From: an uncultured Clostridium sp.
GTDB lineage: Bacteria > Bacillota > Clostridia > Oscillospirales > Butyricicoccaceae
Assembly (NCBI GenBank): GCA_947427035.1
Contig: CANEGK010000009.1
Coordinates: 1 to 58,494 of the forward strand
Length of the DNA stretch: 58,494 nt
Direction of reading: 5' to 3'
Positions 51,866-58,494 of the stretch are shown here, piece after piece. The notes below the pieces were generated by a model. That model had not been told where the DNA came from and ran no database searches. It saw only the letters and a program-made list of their open reading frames with translations. The first letter of the stretch is position 1; the number at the start of each line of letters is the position of its first letter. A program made the translations under genes and the position numbers.

Positions 51866-52159
51866 TTATTCCTGCGCGACGATCAGCGAACGCATGATGC
51901 TCTCATTAATGTTGAACACGCGGTCGAGTTCGGCGGGGAAGCCCGGAGCGCTGGTAAACTCGATCAGGACGTAATAACCCTCGGTCATGTCGTTGATCGG
52001 GTAGGCCAGACGGCGCTTTCCCCATTCGGCCATATTGGTAATTTCGCCGTTCTGCTCAACAAGAGTCTTGAACTTTTCCACCACGGCCTGGATTGCCTCT
52101 TCACCGATGGTCAAATCCACAATGAAAAGGGTCTCGTACTTTCCGGTAATTTTGGGCAT
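51866..52159 (-). CDS. rpsF: 30S ribosomal protein S6
   Basis: From ATG at 52159 the product is 97 residues: YETLFIVDLTIGEEAIQAVVEKF, GKRRLAYPIND and YVLIEFTSAP are typical S6 segments. GGAGGTG is 8 bp upstream. It is the first gene of the rpsF-ssb-rpsR operon. S6-S18 autoregulation through the leader is known in other bacteria. Confidence 0.98.
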   Translation of the reverse strand: MPKITGKYETLFIVDLTIGEEAIQAVVEKFKTLVEQNGEITNMAEWGKRRLAYPINDMTEGYYVLIEFTSAPGFPAELDRVFNINESIMRSLIVAQE

Positions 52160-52188
52160 GTTTCTGCACCTCCTTTTGGACTGATGGC

Positions 52189-52206
52189 CTGTACATTGAC
52201 GTACAG
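52189..52206 (-). promoter_or_regulatory. Leader hairpin before rpsF
   Basis: CTGTAC/GTACAG arms with a 6-nt loop lie in the rpsF leader. This may be a simple form of the S6:S18-binding leader RNA; it was not matched to the known consensus. Confidence 0.35.
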
Positions 52207-52223
52207 ACAAGGATAACATATAA

Positions 52224-52252
52224 ATGATACACGCACAAAATTAAAAAGTCAA
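52224..52252 (-). promoter_or_regulatory. rpsF operon promoter
   Basis: TTGACT (52247-52252), a 17-bp spacer and TATCAT (52224-52229) on the minus strand. Confidence 0.85.
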
Positions 52253-52311
52253 GGAAAAATTACCTGTTTTTCAACCGGGCGGGGCGGTCTGTTAAAAAAT
52301 ACAGGGCAGCC

Positions 52312-52773
52312 CTACTCGCCTTCATACGGCTGAAAAAGAATGCTGTACCCTTCTCTTCCCTTTTTCATCTGGTATGCGCCAAAGGATTCTGCGCTTCGGC
52401 TGCCGCCCGGCTCATAGATGTCCATCCGCCGCCTTATGGCAAGCTGAACCGGTTTTTCATCCGCCCGGGGCGCCTCGTCTTTTTCCGCCGGGGCAACGCA
52501 CGGCGTTTTTACGGCCCGCAGTTCGGCTGACACTTCTTTCAGCTCGGCCTCCAGCTGCTTTTGCCTGTCGGCCACCGCGCCGGCGCTATCCGTCCCGGCA
52601 GCCTGCGTCAAGAGCAGATCGTTTTGCAGCTGCTGCCGCCTGGATTGCAAATCCGCCGTCTTTTCGGCGGCGCTTTTCCCGGCGCTGAATCCATCATAGC
52701 TCTCCGGCCTTTTGACGGCGGCCGGCTGTACGGCGGACGAAAACGCATACGCCGCTCGCATCTGTACAAACAT
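52312..52773 (-). CDS. Coiled-coil protein of unknown function
   Basis: From ATG at 52773, with GGAGGG upstream, the product is 153 residues. Residues about 38-90 form a coiled coil (DLQSRRQQLQNDLLL, ADRQKQLEAELKEVSAELRAVK); the remainder is low-complexity and polar, closing with a short strand (YSILFQPYEGE). The N-terminus resembles FlxA-like proteins only loosely. The gene is monocistronic and divergent from the NrdD-like gene. Function not recognised. Confidence 0.6.
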   Translation of the reverse strand: MFVQMRAAYAFSSAVQPAAVKRPESYDGFSAGKSAAEKTADLQSRRQQLQNDLLLTQAAGTDSAGAVADRQKQLEAELKEVSAELRAVKTPCVAPAEKDEAPRADEKPVQLAIRRRMDIYEPGGSRSAESFGAYQMKKGREGYSILFQPYEGE

Positions 52774-52982
52774 GCGGTCCCTCCGTTTCTGCCGGCAGCC
52801 CGGCTCTGTCGCTTTTCTCTGCTTTATTATAAGGCGCTCGCTGCCGCCGGTCAAGTTCTTCCTTTTCCCGCCGCTCCGAATCCACCACATCTGCTCTATC
52901 AAAAGCCAAAAACACAAAATATTGATTTTCCTCTTGCATCCTCCCCTTTTTTCTGGTATGCTTATTCCCAGAGGTGAGCATT

Positions 52983-53249
52983 ATGAAAATCAATGTAATC
53001 GGCGATGTTTCCAAAGAGTTTGTCGATTCTGAAATCCAGTCCATTTTGCAGGAAAACCCGGCCCGCGCCATCAAGGAAATCACCTTTGAGCGTTTGGCCG
53101 ACGACGAGTGCAAGGAAACCTACGAACTGACCACCGTGCCTTTTGAGCGCATCCGCCGCATCACCGGGTATCTGGTCGGCACCATGGATCGCTGGAACGA
53201 TGCCAAACGCGCCGAAGAGCACGATCGCGTCAAGCATAGCCTGTCGTAA
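52983..53249 (+). CDS. Free-standing NrdD C-terminal-like protein
   Basis: An 88-residue protein whose last 35 residues (ERIRRITGYLVGT, then DRWNDAKRAEEHDRVKH) match the glycyl-radical tail of class III anaerobic ribonucleotide reductases, where the radical sits on the Gly of the ITGY motif. Residues 1-50 are a separate small domain without the zinc-ribbon cysteines of full-length NrdD. The ATG at 52983 has AGAGGTG upstream. Proteins of this kind are usually labelled NrdD, but they lack the catalytic barrel, so the role is open: a spare radical domain or a regulator. Confidence 0.75.
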   Translation: MKINVIGDVSKEFVDSEIQSILQENPARAIKEITFERLADDECKETYELTTVPFERIRRITGYLVGTMDRWNDAKRAEEHDRVKHSLS

Positions 53250-53272
53250 ATCCGCGCGATGGTATGAAACAG

Positions 53273-53302
53273 AGCGCCGCTTTCAAGCCGGCGCTTTTTT
53301 TC
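53273..53302 (+). terminator. Terminator after NrdD-like gene
   Basis: A 7-bp AGCGCCG/CGGCGCT stem with T7. Confidence 0.85.
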
Positions 53303-53331
53303 TGCCCGCGCGCTGTAAAGGAGTTTTTCCC

Positions 53332-54192
53332 ATGCATCGTAAATCCTCCGTCTTATTTTTACATGTTGCCGTTCTATTGTTCGGTTTTGCCGGCGTCATC
53401 AGCCGGTTTGTCAGCCTGCCCTCTGTGCTCGTCACCTTTTACCGCGTGCTTTTTGCATCATCATCCCTGCTTATCCTGTCGCTTGCGCGGCGGGAAAAGC
53501 TGCGCCTGCACCGCCGCTCCGACTATTTTCTGCTGTTCGCGGCCGGGGCCGTCATGGCGGTGCATTGGACAAGCTTTATCCAGTCCATCCAGGTTTCCAG
53601 CGTGGCCCTCGGCACCATTACCTTCTCCACCTTCCCGCTTTTCGCCACCTTTTTAGAGCCGCTGGTCTACCGCGAAAGGCTGCGTGCCTTTGACGTGGCG
53701 ACCGCTCTGGTTATGGTGGGCGGCGTGCTCGTCACAATTCCCGAGTTCTCCATCCAAAATCAGATGACGGCCGGTATCGCGTGGGGCATGCTCAGCAGCC
53801 TGAGCTACGCCGTTCTGTCGCTGATGAACCGCCGCTTCGCCGGTCAGTATTCCGGCCGGGTCATCTGCCTGTATGAGCAGGGCTCCGCCGTCCTGCTTCT
53901 GCTGCCTGCTCCCTTTTTGGTGCATGCTTCCTACACGGTGTCCGACTGGGGCGCGCTGCTTTTCATGGGTGTGGTCTGCACCGCATTGGCGCACACTCTG
54001 TATGTCGGCAGCCTGAAAAACGTGCGGGTGCAGACGGCTTCGGTCATTTCGGGCATGGAGACGGTTTACGGTATTTTGCTCGCTTTTCTGCTGCTCCACG
54101 AAGCGCCCAGTGGGCGCGAGTTGTTGGGCGGTGCCATCATCATCGCGGCGGCTATGGCCTCGACTTTCGCAAAAAACCGTCAAAAACCCTGA
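53332..54192 (+). CDS. EamA/DMT-family transporter
   Basis: A 286-residue protein with ten predicted helices forming two EamA repeats (about 5-135 and 148-280): FLHVAVLLFGFAGVISRF opens the first and TAGIAWGMLSSLSYAVLSLMNRR the second. Such proteins export amino acids, nucleotides or other metabolites; the substrate cannot be read from the sequence. AAAGGAG precedes the ATG. It follows a terminator by 30 bp with no clear promoter, so expression may rely on read-through. Confidence 0.92.
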   Translation: MHRKSSVLFLHVAVLLFGFAGVISRFVSLPSVLVTFYRVLFASSSLLILSLARREKLRLHRRSDYFLLFAAGAVMAVHWTSFIQSIQVSSVALGTITFSTFPLFATFLEPLVYRERLRAFDVATALVMVGGVLVTIPEFSIQNQMTAGIAWGMLSSLSYAVLSLMNRRFAGQYSGRVICLYEQGSAVLLLLPAPFLVHASYTVSDWGALLFMGVVCTALAHTLYVGSLKNVRVQTASVISGMETVYGILLAFLLLHEAPSGRELLGGAIIIAAAMASTFAKNRQKP

Positions 54193-54207
54193 CGGCCGCC
54201 TTCTCTG

Positions 54208-54238
54208 CGGCGCAGATTGCAGTCTGCGCCGCTTTTTG
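54208..54238 (+). terminator. Terminator after DMT transporter gene
   Basis: A 10-bp stem GCGGCGCAGA/TCTGCGCCGC followed by T5, ahead of the response-regulator gene. Confidence 0.9.
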
Positions 54239-54302
54239 CTTTCCCTGCGCGCCTGCATGTGTTACAATGACTTCATGATTTCGCCAAAGGATGGACGCCC
54301 CT

Positions 54303-54980
54303 ATGTATAGAATTCTCATCGTCGAAGATGACGCCACCATTGCCGCCCTTTTGTGCGAATGCCTTTCGCGCTGGGGCTATGAAGCCTGTGCCGCCCAGGA
54401 CTTGCAGCATGTCATGAGCGTTTTTTCCCAGTTCGATCCGCAGCTCGTTCTGCTCGACATCTCTCTGCCCTTCTACGACGGTTTTCACTGGTGCCGGGAA
54501 ATCCGGCAGGTGTCCAGCGTTCCCGTTTTATTTCTCTCCTCCCGCGGGGATAATATGGACATTGTCATGGCCATGAGCATGGGCGGTGACGACTATGTGC
54601 AAAAGCCCTTTTCCACCGAAGTGCTGCTGGCCAAAATCTCGGCGCTTTTGCGCCGGGCCTACAGCTACACCCCTGCGCCGCTGCCGCTCGAAGCGCGCGG
54701 CGCGCGGCTGGACACATCGGGCGCCGCATTGCATTTTGACGGCCAGATACTGGAACTGACGCGCAACGAGGTGCGCATTCTCGCCACTCTGCTCGAACGC
54801 AAAAACACCGTCGTTTCGCGCGAGGACCTGATGCGCGCGCTGTGGGACGATGACAGCTTTGTCGACGACAATACGCTGACCGTCAATGTCGCCCGCCTGC
54901 GCAAAAAGCTGGAATGTATGGGACTTCTGAATTTTATCGTCACCCGCAAGGGCCTGGGGTACAGCATTCATGATTCTTGA
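54303..54980 (+). CDS. bceR: Response regulator, BceR/OmpR type
   Basis: A 225-residue OmpR-family regulator: receiver domain (1-120) with phospho-accepting Asp52 in VLLDISLP and Lys in VQKPFS, then a winged-helix domain (about 128-223, ELTRNEVRILATLLERKN, then TLTVNVARLRKKLE). It resembles BceR of antimicrobial-peptide response systems. ATG at 54303 is chosen as the frame's first well-placed start. It overlaps the kinase gene by 11 bases. Its likely DNA site is at 55936-55951. The symbol is by analogy. Confidence 0.92.
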   Translation: MYRILIVEDDATIAALLCECLSRWGYEACAAQDLQHVMSVFSQFDPQLVLLDISLPFYDGFHWCREIRQVSSVPVLFLSSRGDNMDIVMAMSMGGDDYVQKPFSTEVLLAKISALLRRAYSYTPAPLPLEARGARLDTSGAALHFDGQILELTRNEVRILATLLERKNTVVSREDLMRALWDDDSFVDDNTLTVNVARLRKKLECMGLLNFIVTRKGLGYSIHDS

Positions 54981-55950
54981 TTATCTGCGCCAAAGGCGCG
55001 TGGTCTGGACCTTTTTCGCTGTTTTCTGTCTCTTTTTCACCGTTATTCTCTATCTTTACGGTGGCGGACTGGACGGCGCGGGCTATTTTCTGCTCATCGC
55101 CCTGTTCCTGTTCGGGCTGTGGACGCTGGTCGACGCGCGCGCCTTTTCCCGCCGTGCCCGCACGCTCGACGCCATTTTGCAGAATCTGAGCGCCACCCGG
55201 CATGAGTTTCCGCTGCCCGCCGGCCCGCTCGAAGAGCGCTATCAGGACATTTCGGCCGGTCTGTGCCGCCTTTTAAACCAAAAGACGGCCGCGCTTTCAG
55301 CCCAGCACGCCGACCAGCTCTTTTACTACACCCAGTGGCTACACCAGATCAAAACGCCCATCGCCGCCATCCGCCTGTCCATGCAGGCCGGCAAGGCCGA
55401 GCGCGGCGTTTTGGAGCAGGAGCTTTTCAAAATCGAACAGTATGTGGAAATGGCGCTCCAGTATATCAAAATGCAGGATGTCAGCGCCGATCTCATCATC
55501 CGCGACACCGACGTGCTGCCCGTTGTGCGCGACTGCGTCAAAAAATACGCCGCGCTGTTTATTTACAAAAATCTGTCCGTCTCCATCTCGGGCGGCAGCT
55601 TTGTCGCCGCAACGGACGAAAAATGGCTGGCCTTTATCATCGAACAGCTCTTGTCCAACGCCGTCAAATACACGCACAGGGGCGGCGTCACCATTTCGCT
55701 GTCCGAGCGCACCGTCAGCATCCGCGACGACGGCATCGGCATTTTGCCCGAGGACGCCGCCCGTATTTTTGAGCGCGGCTACACCGGTTCGGCCGGCCGG
55801 ATCGACAAGCGCGCATCGGGCATCGGCCTTTTCATGGTGCATGAAATCGCCGACAAGCTGTCCATCAGCCTGTCGGTCGAATCGGCGCCCGGCGCCGGCA
55901 CCACGGTGCGGCTTTCCCTTCCACCGCCGGGCAGCCTTACAAAAATGTAA
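54970..55950 (+). CDS. bceS: Intramembrane-sensing histidine kinase, BceS type
   Basis: A 326-residue kinase with two N-terminal helices (about 11-30 and 36-55) joined by a very short loop, typical of intramembrane-sensing kinases that read the state of an ABC transporter. HisKA-like region has His125 (YTQWLHQIKTP); the ATPase domain has N box (IIEQLLSNAVKYT), RDDGIGI and SGIGLFMV. It overlaps the regulator gene by 11 bases. Its stop codon lies inside a BceR-type operator. Confidence 0.93.
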   Translation: MILDYLRQRRVVWTFFAVFCLFFTVILYLYGGGLDGAGYFLLIALFLFGLWTLVDARAFSRRARTLDAILQNLSATRHEFPLPAGPLEERYQDISAGLCRLLNQKTAALSAQHADQLFYYTQWLHQIKTPIAAIRLSMQAGKAERGVLEQELFKIEQYVEMALQYIKMQDVSADLIIRDTDVLPVVRDCVKKYAALFIYKNLSVSISGGSFVAATDEKWLAFIIEQLLSNAVKYTHRGGVTISLSERTVSIRDDGIGILPEDAARIFERGYTGSAGRIDKRASGIGLFMVHEIADKLSISLSVESAPGAGTTVRLSLPPPGSLTKM

Positions 55951-55951
55951 G
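55936..55951. promoter_or_regulatory. BceR-type operator
   Basis: CTTACA-AAAA-TGTAAG is an exact match to the TNACA-N4-TGTAA inverted repeat known for BceR-like regulators. It overlaps the kinase stop codon and lies about 45 bp before a weak promoter for the ABC genes. Confidence 0.8.
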
Positions 55952-55980
55952 CCTGGGCCTGCAATTGTAAGGTGGATCGA

Positions 55981-56009
55981 TGGCAGCCCTTCCCCCGTTT
56001 TGCTATGAT
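55981..56009 (+). promoter_or_regulatory. Promoter of bceAB
   Basis: TATGAT (56004-56009) with a poor TGGCAG (55981-55986) 17 bp upstream, as expected for an activator-dependent promoter. Confidence 0.6.
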
Positions 56010-56011
56010 AT

Positions 56012-56053
56012 TGCCTGAGGATACGGGCTGCCGCCCGCCCTCAGGCATTTTTT
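56012..56053 (+). terminator. Hairpin between bceRS and bceAB
   Basis: A 9-bp stem TGCCTGAGG/CCTCAGGCA with T6 stops read-through from bceRS. The bceAB start site predicted near 56016 lies inside its left arm, so transcripts from that promoter would escape it. Confidence 0.8.
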
Positions 56054-56068
56054 ACGGAGGTTTTCGTC

Positions 56069-56836
56069 ATGAAGCTTTTACAGGTCAATCACATCAAAAA
56101 GGTTTATAACACCCGGCTGGGCGCGCGGCAGTGCGTCGCGCTCGAAGACGTCGGGTTTTCGGTGGATCAGGGCGAGTTCGTCGCCATCATGGGCGCTTCG
56201 GGTTCGGGCAAGACGACGCTTTTGAACATCATCGCCTCGCTCGACAAGCCGACCAGCGGCGACGTCTGCCTGGAAAACCGCTCCTTTTCCGCCATTCCCG
56301 ACCGCGAGCTGTCGGCCTTCCGGCGCGACAACCTCGGCTTTGTCTTTCAGGACTTCAATCTGCTCGACACCTTTACGCTGCGCGACAACATTCTGCTGCC
56401 CCTGGTTCTGCAAAAAAAGCCGCTGAGCGAAATGGAAAAACGCCTCAAACCGCTGGCGCAGTCGCTCGGGCTGAGCGAACTGCTGGACAAATACCCGTAT
56501 GAGGTGTCCGGCGGCGAAAAGCAGCGCGCCGCCGTTTCGCGCGCCGTCATCACAAACCCGCTGCTGCTGCTGGCCGACGAGCCGACCGGCGCGCTCGACA
56601 GCCGCTCGAGCACCGCGCTGCTCGAAATTTTCGAGGGGCTGCACGCCCAGGGCCAGACCATTCTGATGGTCACGCACAGCTCGATGGCGGCCAGCTACGC
56701 CAGCCGTGTTCTCTTCATCAAAGACGGCGGGCTCTTCAGCCAGCTTTACCGCGGCGACATGGCGCGGCGCGAGTTCTTTGACCGCATCGTATCCAACCTG
56801 TCGGTGCTGTCTGACGGGGGTGTGGACATTGGGTAA
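56069..56836 (+). CDS. bceA: ABC transporter ATPase, BceA type
   Basis: A 255-residue ATPase with Walker A GASGSGKTT, signature VSGGEKQRAAVSRA, Walker B LLLADEPTGALD and switch His in VTHSSMAAS. It belongs to the BceAB family that removes bacitracin-like peptides from lipid II cycle targets and serves as sensor for BceRS. ACGGAGG precedes the ATG. It overlaps the permease gene start by 8 bases. Confidence 0.95.
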   Translation: MKLLQVNHIKKVYNTRLGARQCVALEDVGFSVDQGEFVAIMGASGSGKTTLLNIIASLDKPTSGDVCLENRSFSAIPDRELSAFRRDNLGFVFQDFNLLDTFTLRDNILLPLVLQKKPLSEMEKRLKPLAQSLGLSELLDKYPYEVSGGEKQRAAVSRAVITNPLLLLADEPTGALDSRSSTALLEIFEGLHAQGQTILMVTHSSMAASYASRVLFIKDGGLFSQLYRGDMARREFFDRIVSNLSVLSDGGVDIG

Positions 56837-58494
56837 GGCCTTTTACTTTCGCCTGGCGCTGAGCAACCTGCGGCGCAACCGCCGCATGGTCATGCCCTAT
56901 TTTATCGCCACCGCCGTTTTGTCCGGCATGTTCTTCATCATTCTCAACCTCATTTTCTCGCAGAGCATTTCCAACATCATTTACGGCCCCACCCTGCAAA
57001 GTATGCTGAGCGTCGGCATCGTTGTCATGACCTTTTTTACCGTCATTTACATGCTGTACATCAACAGCTTTCTCATGTCCCGCCGCAAGACCGAGTTCGG
57101 CCTTTACGGCGTCCTCGGCCTGGAAAAACGGCACGTCGGCCGCATCATTTTCTGGGAAAACCTCGCTTTATCGGGCGGCGGTCTGCTTTTGGGCCTGGCC
57201 TCGGGCGCCGTTTTCGGCAAGTTGATTTTCCTCATTCTCATGCGCGCCATGCACTCCATGGCGCCGGGCAGCACCTTTTCGCCCACGCTGCCCGCTTTGC
57301 TTGCCACGTCCGTCATTTTCTTCTGCATTTTCCTGTTGACCTGCTTGTATAACGTCGTCAAAGTGCGCCTGGCTTCGCCCATCGACCTGCTGCATGGTGA
57401 AGCCAAAGGCGAAAAAAAGCCCCGCTTCACACTGCCCATTACCATTCTCGGCATTCTGACGCTGGGCGGCGGCTACGCCCTCAGCCTGATGGCCGGAATG
57501 CCCGCCATGGCCCTGGTCAGCTTCTGGCCGGCCGTCCTGCTCGTCATCATCGGCACCTTGTGCCTGTTTACTTCGGGCAGCGTTCTTTTGCTCAACCGCC
57601 TGCGCAAAAACAAAAAATTCTATTATCAGCCGCGTAACTTTGTCGCCGTTTCCGGCCTTTTGCACCGCATGAAGCAGAATGCCGCCGGCCTGGCCAACAT
57701 CTGCATCCTGTCCACCATGGTCATCATCACCCTGACCGGCTGCTGCTCGCTCTTTTTCGGGCAGGAAGCCATTCTGCGCACATCGCATTCCTATGACGTC
57801 AAGGCCGGTGTCTCGCTGCCTGAGCCCGCGCTGCGCGACGAGGTCTTGGAGCAGGTCGAAGCGCGCGCCCGCGAGCTGGCCGGGCAAAGCGGCATTGAAC
57901 TGACCGATGTCCTGCGTCTCGACTGGTACCGCTTTGAAAACTATCACAACGGCTACCTCCACTGTTCTTTCGCCTTTCTGACCCTGGATGATTACAACCG
58001 TTTAACCGGGCAGCAGCGCACACTCACCGACGACGCGCTTTTGCTTATCGGCGGCAGCGGCGAATCCCGGCAGCAGCTGGAAGAAAAGCTCAGCGCAAGC
58101 TTCTCTCTTCAGTCGCTCGACCCCGACCAGGGCGTTCCCTTTGCCGACGGGACTCTGGCCGACGATGCCACCCAAATCATCGCCGCTGATGAGACAGCCT
58201 GCCGCAGGGCCATTGCCTGCTATTTTGAAACTTCCCTGGATGACGCGCCCGAGCTCAATTCCGAGCTTTCCTTTAACCTGAGCGGCTCGCAGGAGCAGGG
58301 GCTGGCCTTTGCCGAACAGATGCAGGAAGATTTTTATGAAATCGCCAACTCCGTTCGCGAAGCGCATCACTATGAGGGCGGCTATGGTACCAGCTGGCAT
58401 TCGCTGCATCAGGATCGCGCCGCCTCCCTGGGCACTTACGGCGGCCTTCTGTTCCTCGGTATTTTCTTCACCATTCTGTTTTTGACCAACACCG
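56829..58494 (+). CDS. bceB: ABC transporter permease, BceB type (partial)
   Basis: The frame starts at TTG 56829 (or GTG 56820) with GGGGGTG upstream and is open to the end of the window, 555 codons so far. It begins FYFRLALSNLRRNRR, followed by a transmembrane helix, an FtsX-like block (MLYINSFLMSRRKTEFGLYGVLGL) and further helices. From about residue 320 a large extracellular domain begins; the last residues visible (LGTYGGLLFLGIFFTILF) enter the next helix. This is the BceB layout of 10 helices with a large loop after helix 7. The C-terminal helices are missing because of the window edge. Confidence 0.92.
   Translation, partial: MGKAFYFRLALSNLRRNRRMVMPYFIATAVLSGMFFIILNLIFSQSISNIIYGPTLQSMLSVGIVVMTFFTVIYMLYINSFLMSRRKTEFGLYGVLGLEKRHVGRIIFWENLALSGGGLLLGLASGAVFGKLIFLILMRAMHSMAPGSTFSPTLPALLATSVIFFCIFLLTCLYNVVKVRLASPIDLLHGEAKGEKKPRFTLPITILGILTLGGGYALSLMAGMPAMALVSFWPAVLLVIIGTLCLFTSGSVLLLNRLRKNKKFYYQPRNFVAVSGLLHRMKQNAAGLANICILSTMVIITLTGCCSLFFGQEAILRTSHSYDVKAGVSLPEPALRDEVLEQVEARARELAGQSGIELTDVLRLDWYRFENYHNGYLHCSFAFLTLDDYNRLTGQQRTLTDDALLLIGGSGESRQQLEEKLSASFSLQSLDPDQGVPFADGTLADDATQIIAADETACRRAIACYFETSLDDAPELNSELSFNLSGSQEQGLAFAEQMQEDFYEIANSVREAHHYEGGYGTSWHSLHQDRAASLGTYGGLLFLGIFFTILFLTNT

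Overview
The window reads as chromosome of a high-GC Clostridia-type anaerobe, most like an Oscillospirales/Ruminococcaceae-grade gut bacterium (inference from content, not a database match). Supporting signs are a CIRCE-controlled hrcA-grpE-dnaK-dnaJ operon, a spore-type LysM/GH18 enzyme, Feo iron uptake with a Cys-rich FeoB partner, a BceRS-AB module, DUF4364 and DUF3048 proteins, a class III ribonucleotide-reductase-like small protein, and strong Shine-Dalgarno sequences before almost every gene. No rRNA, CRISPR array or insertion sequence was seen.

Layout. 1-3402 is the edge of an accessory element of lower GC: the 3' end of a type I restriction subunit gene, a YgjP-like metallopeptidase, then a promoter driving an XRE regulator and a large serine recombinase. 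3427-6060 is a hybrid sensor kinase. 6508-9541 is the feoA-feoA-feoB-Cys-rich cluster with three TTAG-N6-CTAA operator-like sites. 9564-11767 holds a secreted stalk-domain protein and a spore-cortex-type glycosidase. 11883-18364 is an envelope-signalling region: a MerR-RDD membrane-tethered regulator, an ECF sigma factor with an RsiV-like anti-sigma factor, and a convergent three-gene operon encoding an anchorless DUF3298 protein, a membrane protein with faint signal-peptidase resemblance and a 49-residue membrane protein; DUF4364 and DUF3048 genes follow. 18368-26563 is a nucleoside-type BMP/ABC importer with a second BMP lipoprotein and a YhfC-type membrane protein. 26605-27177 is a structured leader, probably a yjdF riboswitch, and yjdF. 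27260-32139 is the heat-shock operon.

32437-38829 contains tadA, small membrane proteins, ywlG, an alpha/beta hydrolase of unlike composition, a PepV-type dipeptidase, a membrane-anchored XRE regulator and a PflX-like radical SAM enzyme. 38939-45572 contains NAD synthetase and exonuclease III, then a minus-strand operon of D-aminoacylase, M42 aminopeptidase and a threonine-synthase-like PLP enzyme. 45688-47327 holds tRNA-Thr, a YczE-type membrane protein, tRNA-Pro and a DtxR-family regulator with a perfect palindrome over its own start site. 47354-52252 holds an M28 peptidase, a SulP transporter and rpsF-ssb-rpsR. The right end has a coiled-coil protein, an NrdD-tail-like protein, a DMT exporter and a Bce-type two-component/ABC module whose permease runs off the window.

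The recurring theme is envelope sensing and regulation by membrane-anchored DNA-binding proteins, alongside peptide, D-amino-acid and nucleoside scavenging. The most unusual spots are the sigV/rsiV neighbourhood, the MerR-RDD fusion with its 19-bp-spacer promoter, the ABC ATPase gene with no usable start codon in frame, the free-standing NrdD glycyl-radical-like tail, and two palindromes lying across predicted transcription start sites.
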